From contig NW_025955655.1 of assembly GCF_022376445.1 (NCBI RefSeq), positions 1-16,037 of the forward strand: a stretch of 16,037 nt of DNA, in the 5' to 3' direction. The notes under the pieces were generated by a model. It was not told where the DNA came from, did no database searches, and saw only the letters and a list, made by a program, of their open reading frames with translations. The number at the start of each line of letters is the position of its first letter. Within the stretch, counting starts at the first letter, position 1. This document shows, in pieces, positions 1 through 9,461 of the stretch. The position numbers and the translations under genes are program-made. The DNA comes from Fomitopsis serialis. Lineage: Eukaryota > Basidiomycota > Agaricomycetes > Polyporales > Fomitopsidaceae.

Positions 1-3000
1 CGCGATGGGAGTGTCGAGAGTAATGCGGCCCTCGATGAGGTCGCTTTGTAACGAGAACAGGCCCGCAGATCTTAGCGCGTCGTTCAAGACGGTATCATCA
101 TACTGCTGGAAGGGATCCAGATTCTGACGTAGCGTCCCACTCAACAGCTCTGGCTGATGACGAAGTCAGATTACGCGAGTGAGACACCTGAATGGCACAT
201 ACCACTTGCGGGATGATTGTGATAGTCGATCGGAGAGCGTCCAAGTTGATGTTATCCGTCGGTAGCCCGTCGTAATACACCTTGCCTTCGGTGATGATGC
301 ATCGTAGCAGTGCCAAAGTCAAAGAGCTCTGAGAGCGTAGCATCAGCAGTCGAACGCCTGATACTCATACCACGGGGCCTACCTTGCCACTACCAGTGCG
401 GCCGACTGATGGTTATATGAGTGACGTATCCTTGCGCACTCTACTTGCACTCACCTATGCCAACTCGCTCCCCTGATCTCACCTCGAATGAAATCTCATG
501 CAAGACGCGAGGTCCATCCTAGGCCAACTCAATACGCGCCCACCCGGGAAACCAACACAGGACACACCGGAGAGTATCGAGCGGAGAGCTTATCGACTAC
601 CAAGTCTCCGCTGGCTGGCCAATATGCGGGTGGAACACCTTCGGGTGTAGGTTTGGGCTCGTGCTCGATCTCAAGGTATTGCTTGATGCGCTCCAGGCTG
701 TGGTCATGGTCAGAGGATTTCTGATCTCATCTTCAATCTCGCACCTGTTGCCTGGAAATATCGAGAATGATCAGAGACCGCGTTCAGTCAATAACTTGAG
801 ACATACCTGATATTTCCAATTCATTGAAGAACCTCACCCACCATAAAATCATGCTGCTGAACCCGACTGTGTAGACGTTAGCATAGAATGTGAGGACCAG
901 CATGAATATCCCTGACCTGCCATGTTCAGGGAGAATCCAGTGTTGGATGCGGTGTTTGCCTTCCCGTATACCAAGTAGGCAGCTAAAGCCGCAGAGAAGA
1001 ACGATCCGAGGGAAGTAATACGGATGCCCACCCAGCTATTGAAAACATCAGGGTGCCTGACTACATAAAGGTAGTGTTCAACGCACCGATTGAGGTTCCA
1101 GAATGTCCTTGAAGCCCGAGTATATCGATTGATACGCACATACGACTCTTTTTTGAACGCCTCCTGCGCACCATATGCACGGATAGAGGCTGTCTAGGCG
1201 ATTAGTAATCTCCCTGCTTGATAGAACGACACATCGCGTACTGAGACCTGCAAAAGCGGCTCCGAAGTGGCCGAGAACTGGAGCCTTCGCATTGCTTCTT
1301 TCACGTTTGATCGCGAGTTGCGCCTTCATGTAGAACTCGCCAATCCAGGCACCGACGGCGGCAATGAAAACACCAGGGACGACGAAGATCGGGGATATCA
1401 CCACCACCACACCAAGCTTCATGAGCATCTCCAACGACATCTCCACGATGGTACTGAACCATCTTGCCACGGAAGCGTCGACTGCGTCGTGTTGCTCAGT
1501 CTAAAACCCATCACATGCAGGAGAGAAACGTACCTTCTTGGATGTCCTGGGTACATCGAGCGATAATTCGAGATGTGGGTGTTTTGTCAAGCCATCTACA
1601 AAATTGTCATGACGCGTCACGGCAGTAAGTTCCACCTGCTTACCTCATTGTCGTCGCCAGAATTGAAGATATCAGGTCATCGTGTACGGTTCTTGATGCT
1701 CTCAGCGACCCAAATGTGTATACATAGTAGGCTGCCGTGTGGAAAAGGACTGATATGATCATGATCGACCCGTATCCCCCGAGGAAGCTGAAAGATGATG
1801 AGGCGGTGCAGCCTCAGATTATCTTTGAGAACATACTGTGGGACTTTGATTTCGGACGCAGGCATTTCTTCGTACTGTCGAGCCCAATATCCAAGGAACC
1901 AAGTTTGCAGGATGCTGAAAGTCATGTAAAAAACTAACCCTCCAAGGAAGCTCAGCCAAAAGAAGAGTTGATGGCTCCCTCCCAATGCATGCATAAAGAG
2001 TTTCACTGATACGCTGTCACTAACAGTTGATAAGAAGAGAATACTAAGACGTACTTGCTTGCCAACCGGCATGCCCGACTTCGACTTCTTCTTCAACAAC
2101 AAGTTTGCCATCCTCCTTCGGGGCCTTTTCCGGGGTCTGCTCGTCAACGGTGGCTTCCGCTTTCTCGAGTTCCAGCTCCTCCTTAGCAAGTTCAGCGGCG
2201 AGTTTCTTGTCGTGTGCAAGAGCATTAGCAATGGAGCCTTGACTAGACACTCTACCATCTGTGCCCAGGGCAACAACAAAATCGGCGATGGGACTAGCCA
2301 TAGAGACATTATGCGTCTATCGCTCATGGGATCAGAAGAGTCGAGAATCCAGAATGAATGTGTACTCACAACGAGTAGCACCGTTCGCCCACGGACAAGA
2401 TCACCCTTGAAACATTTCTCGACGATCCATCGTGACGTGTGAACGTCTAACGCAGCGAGAACCTATCAAAAAGTTCAGTCTATGGAAAGGAAACGTTGAT
2501 GCATGTCTTTCACATCGTCCAACAGCAGTATCTGCGACTTAGAGTATATGGCACGGGCGAGTGTTATGCGCGCCTTTTGCGTATGTGAGTATGGTATGAA
2601 CGACCAAGCACAACACTGCATACCTTCTGACCGCCACTAGCATTCAAAGAGTCAGCGAATGTCGAGGGTCGCAATAACAGATGTGACAGTACCTCAGTGT
2701 GATGCCCCTTTCTCCAACCTCCGTCTGGTCACCAGCAGCGAACAACTCGAGATCGCGTTTCAGCGCACATTGCTCAATGACTACAGCGGTTAGTATACCA
2801 TCGAGCGTGTACAGCATGCTGTCTCAACACACCCTTTGATAACGTTCCTCGTTCAATGGTGCGCCGAAGACAATATTGTCCTATTCAAAGCTAAGCAATA
2901 CCATCGTCATTCTTGCGACGTGTCGCTTACCTTGATGGTTTCATTCTGAACCCAGGACTCTTGCGCGGCGTAAGCAATACCATCAGTCCGAGGTAGATTG

Positions 3001-6000
3001 TAGAACGAATCAGGACCGGCGGGTATGTAGTGCATCTCGCCCAGCAAAGCCATCAACAAGGAGGTCTTTCCCGAGCCAGTCGGGCCAATCACGAGATTGA
3101 TACTGCCTTTCCTGAACACCAGGTCGTCGTCGATACGCAAGGTAAAATTCCTTCGCCCGCTTCCAGGGGTTGAAGCCGCTAAGCCACTGACTTGATCCGC
3201 CCAGGTGAAGGAAGCATTGCGGAAACCAATGACGTCGTCTTCCGGCTGCGCTGCGATCTGAGTCTGGATATCATCAGGTTGCTCAGAGTATTTATCCAGT
3301 AGTTCGGTCTGTCGCGCAAGTTGTTTCTGTCAGTCACCGCTATGGAGTGGAGTAGAGAAGGCCAACCTTCTGCAAAAACTCATTCACTCGGTCCAGCGAC
3401 ACCTTAGCTGTGTTGCAGAATGTCAACAATCTGATGCCTCTCTATGGTTCATGGACTTACCTCGAATCATCATAGGCACGAAACCAAAGCCCATATGCAT
3501 CAGCTGGCTGAAAGTATCGAACACTGCATACATGTCAGCATCGTGTGTTCCGTTGGGGTCGCCACACATACCCGTGATAGATGAGAAGACAGCAGACGCT
3601 GTGAGACGATGTGAGAGATGCGTGCACGGGGTTAGCAATTGCTTCACCTGTAAGATCTCGCTTCATGATCATGGTCTGGAAGCCAAAGTCAATTGATAGT
3701 GTCCATATCTCATATATTCCAACTGGACTCACGTATGTCGCGTAGGTCACGATCATGGTGACCAAAGGAATGGCGTGGCTTGAGACCAGTCAGACTAAGC
3801 TCGGAAGGTCGCAACACTCCGTGTACGCACTTTAGGTTATTGTTGATGAGGTCGAGCAACTTGCTTTTCTTCACGAGCTCCAGTTCGTCCTCACGTTTCT
3901 CAGCCAGTTGCTTCCCAACTCGGGGCTCCCAGCCAAACAATTTGATCATACGGATGACGTTCATGGCTTTACAGGAAAGGAATCAGCATGTGCACCAGAG
4001 TAGTGCGCTATAATGCTCACTTTCTGTCGCGCTCTGCACACGTGCATCGGTCTGGGGCGGAGCGTGTCAGTCACGCGCAGGCACGAGCGAGAAGGAATGA
4101 GTGATACCTTCTTCATCTTCACTATCTGGACCTTGCGAATGCGTGTTGCAATCATACCGGGGACAGGGAACAAGAGGATGATGGAAGCAAGTCCCACAAA
4201 CGCACTATGCGCCTAGTCAGTCTACTGTGTTTGCTCCTCATGACGTGTGGCCACTGACCTCCAGCCCAAGACGGCGTACAAGAACCATACGCAACAAAGA
4301 ATTTCGACGGGAAGCTTGACCACTGCGACGCAATACAATTGTTGAGCAGCACAATAATCGGCATATGCCAAACACGCACGGAGGGTCAAGAACTCCCTAC
4401 CCCAGGCGAGAGAGGTGAGGTCGGACGATATGAGGTTATTGATCTTCCCGACGACGTTCTTGCCCTTCTTGTCATCGTCTGCTGGCTTTGCCTTCTCCTC
4501 CCTCCCAACAACTCTGTTGGCGTCCGCATTCTGTGCAGCCACGGGAACCGTCTGTGTCGTGGATTTCTGCTTTCCCTTGCCCGCTGCGGAGTCGCCCTCG
4601 CTGTCGTTACCATTTTCCTGAGCTGTTGGAGCGGTAGCGCTCGATTCAGCGTCGGAAGCCGTATCGGGCGTGCCGGCAACGGTCGTGTCACCTTCACTTT
4701 CAGCAGGATCTTGCGATACGTCTGCCTTCATGCGCATGCGCAGAGCATGCTCAAAGACGACTTGTGTGATGATCGCCTCCACTTGAGTTAACACTCTGTT
4801 CTGCACATGTTACGATGAGCAGTGGTGAAGGAGCGAAAACGGTCGACGCACGGAGAGGTATATGTACACAGAGCCGAAGTTGTATTCGAGGATCGGTCCG
4901 AGAAGCAGCATCACGATCCAGAACCAGGGCCGGACGGTGGCGCCTACGCCGTCCGTCTCGACGTACCTGTGGACACGTCAATAGACTAGACACGAGAGTA
5001 CAGATTGTTTAGCTTGCATCAGGATATATCGAATAGTCAGCGGGCCGATGAACTCTAAGATAGTCTGTCGAATGCAATGTAAGCCTGCTTGGGTGTGTTT
5101 ATTCAAGGCAACTACAAACGCACGCCAAAAACGGTCGCGATGGTCATGACGATCCACTCCATTCCTGTTCGAGGTTCATCAGCATGCATGCGCGGAGATA
5201 AGATACGTTTAAACATACGGAAGACACGCAGGAGACCCCACATAAGATGTCTGCCCTTCGTCTTGACTCGGAACGGGTCGATTTCCTTCAAAGCTCGTCA
5301 GCAGACAGGTAATGAGTCTCAAGACGGTGGACACACATTCAGACTGCGCTTCATGAGATTTTGCGCGTCGTCAGAGGAGGCCAGAGGAGGCAGCATGTCA
5401 ATGGTCAGGTGTTTGACGCGCGACGCAAGCATGACCGTCGGGTCAAGGTAGCTAAACAGCATGAGTGACAGGATAGAAGCCGTTTGCTCCTTGGGCTGGT
5501 TCGCCCATGGATTCTACACGCCCATTAGCTGTCTACTCTCTCGTCTAGTTCGCGTCGCATTACATTGACATACCTCTGGATCGAGAGAAATGTAGCGCCG
5601 AGGGATCATGAGGGGCACAAAGATACTACTAATGGTCAAGAGTGAGATCCTGGCCCAAAGTAGAGGGCCCTCTGCGAGATCCATGGGCTGTAACGTGAAC
5701 GTCGCCAAGGGCCAGAGATCGCGGTACGCGTAGACCGACAACGCAGTGAACAGAATACAGTTCAGGTGGCGAACAGCTGTCGTACTTAGGACGGGACCAG
5801 CAAGCAGCGAGGTGATGCCAAGCGCTGATGCGTACACCTGGACAATACAGTTAGCATTGTCGTACGTATGAGAGCAAGGCGGACGGTCGCTCACGTAGGT
5901 AACAAAAGTGCCAACGTGGAAGATGATCTCGAAGCTCTGAGGCTCCCAGGTTTCAGAGTGGCCCAGGGACTCGGTCGCGCTGTAGATGGACATGCCCAGG

Positions 6001-6585
6001 AGCCCCAGGGTTGACGCGGCACGCAATCCATTGAACGCGACGAGGACGACGCCCCCGTGTTCCTTGACGTATTTTACCGATGCAGACGCGTTTTCACTCT
6101 CTTCTGGAGCATGGAGAGGCTCAGATATGGGCGAGGGTTCGGACTGAGCAAGCTTTGCGTACGCCTTTTGGGTACGAACATGCAATGCCAACTGTACCAG
6201 GAATACAAGGATCGACAGCGCAGCGACTCCAGCAGGGTAGAGTAGCGTAGATTCCGCGAAACTACGTTTGTTGTGAGCTTAGAATATGTTACGAGTGTGT
6301 AGGTTGAACATACTCGATTTCGCCTCGTGCCGCAGTCAGCATGGACAGACTGTGGTTGCGGGCCCTCTGCACGTGAGCGAAGACATACTGAGCAGGTCCT
6401 GGTATGCTTGGTATGCTCGTGGACCAGTAACTGAAGAGCTGATCTCTCCCCATGTCCATTTTGCCTGGAAGGCAAGACACTTGAAGGACGTGGTAGAGGA
6501 AGAAGTGACACAACCAACGATGACTGACCAAGGGTCTATGTACCGTTACAAGCGCGCGCAATTGTTCTAAGGTGTCACTGAGCAT
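1..6585 (-). CDS. ABCC-subfamily ABC transporter (bile/vacuolar-type), 3' end cut off by window edge
   Basis: This gene encodes a full-size ABC exporter that should use ATP to move organic anions or conjugates across a membrane, often the vacuole in fungi; the substrate cannot be told from sequence. Spliced order from the N-terminus: about five hydrophobic segments (5574-6261, TMD0-like); TMD1 with NPW and TASILS near 5450-5513 and NNLISSDL near 4440; NBD1 with Walker [10 protein letters not shown] near 3072-3098, Q-loop AAQESWVQ, signature LSGGQK and Walker B ILLLDDV; a charged linker near 2060-2250; TMD2 (about 810-2005); and NBD2 with Walker A GRTGSGKSS and Q-loop TIIPQ. The NBD2 signature and Walker B lie beyond position 1. 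I can place 37 introns of about 47-60 nt whose removal gives one continuous frame without stops. The start at 6585 is tentative: it is the first ATG of the frame that splices in phase into the first membrane segment, but an upstream exon is possible. Family assignment is firm; transport role is inferred. Confidence 0.93.
383..405 (-). other. 23-nt micro-exon carrying the NBD2 Walker A motif
   Basis: The intron at 406-454 (GTGAGT to CAG) and the intron at 329-382 (GTAGGC to CAG) leave only 23 nt between them. With the flanking split codon these read VGRTGSGK, the phosphate-binding loop of NBD2; the following exon (203-328) continues [10 protein letters not shown]. The frame is kept across both junctions. 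Confidence 0.85.
745..751 (-). other. 7-nt micro-exon joining TMD2 to NBD2
   Basis: Between a TTTCCAG acceptor (intron 752-806) and a GTGCGAG donor (intron 698-744) lie just seven bases. Spliced, the exon completes ISGNSLERI, the junction expected in this family just before the NBD2 region. Without it the flanking exons do not join in frame. Confidence 0.75.
2370..3140 (-). other. NBD1 coding segment of the ABC transporter
   Basis: This stretch of exons holds the first ATP-binding domain. Visible in order are Walker A (GPTGSGKTS), Q-loop region ([14 protein letters not shown]), DNIVFGAP, the signature LSGGQK and Walker B ILLLDDV followed by LAALD. The H-loop THNV follows in the next exon (2055-2316). 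The residue after the Walker B aspartate is Asp rather than the catalytic Glu, which is the usual state of NBD1 in ABCC proteins and makes this the degenerate ATP site. Confidence 0.9.
2624..2636 (-). other. 13-nt micro-exon carrying the NBD1 ABC signature
   Basis: The upstream exon ends in GITL plus two bases of a serine codon. After intron 2637-2692 (GTACTG to CTAG) a 13-nt exon supplies the third base and GGQK, then intron 2574-2623 (GTATGC to AAAAG) follows. The next exon continues [11 protein letters not shown]. The result is the canonical TLSGGQK signature. Confidence 0.85.
4447..4719 (-). other. Acidic low-complexity insert within TMD1
   Basis: Within one exon (4380-4800) of the transporter, about 90 residues rich in Asp, Glu, Ser, Thr, Ala and Lys separate [12 protein letters not shown] from [11 protein letters not shown]. 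Homologues in fungi often carry a variable linker here, which should be cytosolic. There is no motif in it that I recognise. A lysine-rich end (KKGKNVV) precedes the return to conserved sequence. Confidence 0.75.
4967..5017 (-). other. Candidate GC-AG intron in TMD1
   Basis: The exon coding TIRYIL and the exon coding YVETDG join in frame only if the intron begins GCAAGC and ends CCACAG. This gives a 51-nt intron, the same size as its neighbours. The GT dinucleotides nearby give introns under 40 nt, and the one checked joins in the wrong frame. Confidence 0.6.
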
Positions 6586-7721
6586 CTCGATCTGTCAAAT
6601 GAAGACGCCTGTTAGTCTCGCGTGGACAGAGAAGACAATTCCTTCAACCTCCGCCGGCTCCGGATATCTTTGTCTAACACGCTTGCCGGCTTGTATGGCA
6701 TGCAACGGAAACTACGTGGTTGTGAGATATGCACTCATCTCCATCAAGAACTTGCTCGTCGACACCGGTTACCTGGCTGCTATAGTCAAGACGAGCAGTG
6801 CACATCCTGGGCATGAGCGTAGGCAATCATATTGACCAACCTAGAGTTCAGGCCTCAGGCTCAATCTGCCCTGCGTGAGACAAGCTACGCTGAAGTGAAG
6901 CTGCCTCCGTGAGTGCTAGCAAGTAGCGCACGATTGGCGCTGCGATATAACCTGATGGAAGTCGGTGCGATTGGCATAAGCTGACAGAGCTGTAGCCTGT
7001 ACGCAGATTGATTGTGCACACGGGTGCTTCTGTGCTCCCGGCGATGAGAATCAAGTGAATCCCCCCGGGAGGGCTCGTCATCGACGAGCCCTGTGCAGAC
7101 CTTCTCGTGGTCCGGGGGGTAAGTAACCCTTCACGGGCGAAACGAACATGCACTTTAAGGTCGAACGCGGCTATTCAGCACGTTGGCCAGGATACTGCTG
7201 GAAAGCGTCATCCACAGGAGGAATGGACAATCCATCCCCTCCTGCCGTTCACTACAAGTGTTCGAATACTGCCCTATGGCGTAGAGGTTCTCTACGCTCG
7301 ACACAGTCATCCTGGATACCCAAAAAACCACCTACGGACGGTAAACAGTAGCTTGCAGCCGTCTCACCCGATGTGCTCAGAACGCTTCCCGTCCACCTGG
7401 GCGCTAACCGCTCGGCACAGCGCCTATTTAAGATTCGAGCCACATGGCAAATAGTTACAAACACAAAGCCATAGGTGGCGGAGAATGCTGACACAAGCTG
7501 CCTAACAAGATAATGATCAGTTGGGACGCCCTCCAATACGCTCAATACCCCCACCTTCTAATACGTTCATATCATAATCCCCGCCCACACTTGTGCTTTG
7601 GTGATTGCGCGCTTCTGCTCTGAGCGTCTGCAGTAATACATAGTGCTTCTTGCCGTAAAGAACGCATCAACGCCCATCTGGAACCAATAATACTGCCAGG
7701 GTGAACGCCCAGCCATTCCTG
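6586..7721. other. Intergenic tract upstream of the ABC transporter
   Basis: No coding region here is supported: ORFs on both strands are short, lack motifs and do not splice into anything recognisable. The tract should contain the promoter and 5' leader of the minus-strand transporter, and possibly a short upstream exon of it, but no clear TATA box for that gene is visible. It holds the inverted repeat listed at 7061-7119 and a weak A-box-like element near 7400-7424. Confidence 0.5.
7061..7119. repeat. Nested perfect inverted repeat
   Basis: The inner palindrome is GGGCTCGTC (7071-7079), a 3-nt spacer ATC, then GACGAGCCC (7083-7091), a perfect 9-bp stem. It sits inside outer arms CCCCCCGG (7061-7068) and CCGGGGGG (7112-7119), a perfect 8-bp pair. 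Function is unknown; it could be a binding site for a dimeric factor, a structured 5' leader of the transporter, or the scar of a small mobile element. Confidence 0.8.
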
Positions 7722-7730
7722 TATAAAAAG
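7722..7730 (+). promoter_or_regulatory. TATA-like box upstream of the 7773 ORF
   Basis: TATAAAAAG lies about 43 nt before the ATG at 7773. The gap contains pyrimidine-rich CCCTCTCTCAGCAG next to the start. The position suits a short-leader fungal promoter, but single TATA matches occur by chance. Confidence 0.3.
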
Positions 7731-7772
7731 AGGGACTGTCAGTCCTGACCGAACATCCCTCTCTCAGCAGGT

Positions 7773-8363
7773 ATGGCACCCACCAGCGACAACGCATCCC
7801 AAAAACAAGTGCAGAGCCGCAGAATCAAGCAACGTCCCAGGACGACCAAACCATGGACCCCCACAGTCCTTAAGTTTGGGTCGCCCCTCTTGCCGCTGCC
7901 ACCTCCTCCTCCCTCAATCATCCTCCCATCCCTACAATCCCCAATCAACCCGTCCAAAGCAACGACAATTGACGTGGAGAATCACCCTGAGAGGAGAGGG
8001 ACGAGCTGGACATGGATCGTCCGGACACGCCCGGCGTGCCAAATCAGCAGAGGACTCCCAATCATCCTCACATCCGGCAATCTCCGGTCGGGCGTCGGAC
8101 GAATCCGAGGAGTTGCTGAGTTCCGGCGCCACTGGATCACGTGGTCAATAGATGGCAGTCCCGATGATTGCGACGTCCGCGTACCGACCTCATGGTCTAG
8201 CCTCGACGACCGAGACCGTAATATCCACACCCGCTTATACCGGATTCTATCCCCGTCCCCACTTCCACACCCTCTCCTCATCAATGACTCGGTGCTCCTA
8301 GAGAGCCAGGAGACACCATACGAATTCGAATCAGACACAAGCGATGACGAGGACGGGTCATAA
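7773..8363 (+). CDS. Hypothetical protein, 196 aa, unrecognised
   Basis: I do not recognise this ORF. It starts MAPTSDNASQ with G at position +4 and a TATA-like box just upstream. The N-terminal 30 residues are basic, followed by a run of prolines and leucines (LLPLPPPPPS), and the protein ends in a strongly acidic tail (ESDTSDDEDGS). There is no signal peptide, membrane span or known domain. A second frame (7876-8151, +) is also open and has a plausible hydrophilic composition, so this could be a frameshifted or chance ORF in pyrimidine-rich DNA. It is the longest uninterrupted ORF between the transporter and the LINE, which is the main reason to list it. Confidence 0.3.
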   Translation: MAPTSDNASQKQVQSRRIKQRPRTTKPWTPTVLKFGSPLLPLPPPPPSIILPSLQSPINPSKATTIDVENHPERRGTSWTWIVRTRPACQISRGLPIILTSGNLRSGVGRIRGVAEFRRHWITWSIDGSPDDCDVRVPTSWSSLDDRDRNIHTRLYRILSPSPLPHPLLINDSVLLESQETPYEFESDTSDDEDGS

Positions 8364-9461
8364 ACGGAAACGCACCATCCAAGCCCCGTAGTGCGAGCCG
8401 AGAGATGTAGCCAAGTGGGACGAGAGGAACGGATCACAGATACAATTTCAAACTCTAATCTCCTTCTGGTATACGCCGTTGACCGATGATCACTGCCGAT
8501 CGTTTGCCTAAATACGATCTCTCGTTATCCCGTACACAAACGCCCAGAATCAAAACCCACATGATGATTCTCCGCGGCCTCCGCTCCGTACCCACGCTCT
8601 ACCTGTCAATAGCACTGCCCTACGCCACCACTAAATCCCCAACCATACGCGTCGGAATAGCACATCCTACAAATGACCCTGAAGCATCCCACGCAATAAG
8701 ACTGTACGATGAATCTCCTAAACCGACCCAACCTCACAACAAGTGTACAGGCTGTATAACCTACCTGCACGAAGAACCTAAAGGAGGAAACTACCACCCC
8801 AGGAAAAATGGCATGCTCCCGGGTTCAACCCCCCGATCAATGAAGAAACCCTAAGCCCAGACACGCCGCCACCAGGTTAAGCGGCTTGACAGGGAAGCTA
8901 TGCGCGCCGAAATACCACCGCCGCGCCACCCACCACCATTGCAAATTACGTGACCAAATTTGGCATATGTGCCTAATGACTAAGCAACCAGGATGCTCCT
9001 GCGTGAAGTTCTTCGAACGATCCCGGACTCTTTCTGCGCCGAACGCGAACCGCGCTTGACCAACAGACGCATCCGCACAATGAAGCTCGCAGTGAATGCA
9101 CCTCAAAGTACCCCGGCGGACACGACAACCGGAGACCCGCCAAAAAACGAGTTGCAACCGCCCGGGACGCGCTGACTGGCCTTCATCCTCCCTCCTCCCT
9201 GAATTTTCACGCGACCGACCGCTATGGCCGCTCAATGACAACCGCATAATCATATCCAATAACTGAGACGTCCCGAATACGGCACGCACAGGATGACACG
9301 ACAGCAACGTCGCGCCCGTACGTGGAGAAAGTGCAGAACCAATCACGGTAATCGCATCGACAGGCTTACTTAACTTCTCGCCATGAGGATAAAAGGAAGC
9401 TCAGGAGGCTGCGCTATTCACCACTCTAGAAAATACTCTCCTATAACGCTTTCTGCCCACA
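8364..9461 (+). other. Intergenic tract, may include the 5' UTR of the LINE
   Basis: I see no convincing gene here. An ORF at 8486-8854 (+, 122 aa) has no motif, and its composition looks random. The 5' end of the LINE must lie somewhere in this tract or just before 9462, but no target-site duplication or boundary can be recognised without the 3' end of the element. Confidence 0.4.

Noticed and set aside
1267..1566. Plus-strand ORFs lying over the transporter (for example 1267-1566, 2059-2442, 4339-4791, 5089-5451)
   Set aside because: They are antisense shadows of exons whose minus-strand translation is clearly an ABC transporter.
6074..6517. Minus-strand 147-aa ORF overlapping the transporter's N-terminal exons
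   Set aside because: It reads through a GTATGT...GTAG intron and uses the wrong frame for the membrane segments encoded at 5895-6261.
7252..7797. Two minus-strand ORFs of 100 and 76 aa (7252-7554 and 7567-7797)
   Set aside because: No recognisable domain or hydrophobic pattern, and they cannot be spliced into the transporter.
8486..8854. 122-aa plus-strand ORF
   Set aside because: No motif, random-looking composition, no promoter-like context and no family resemblance.
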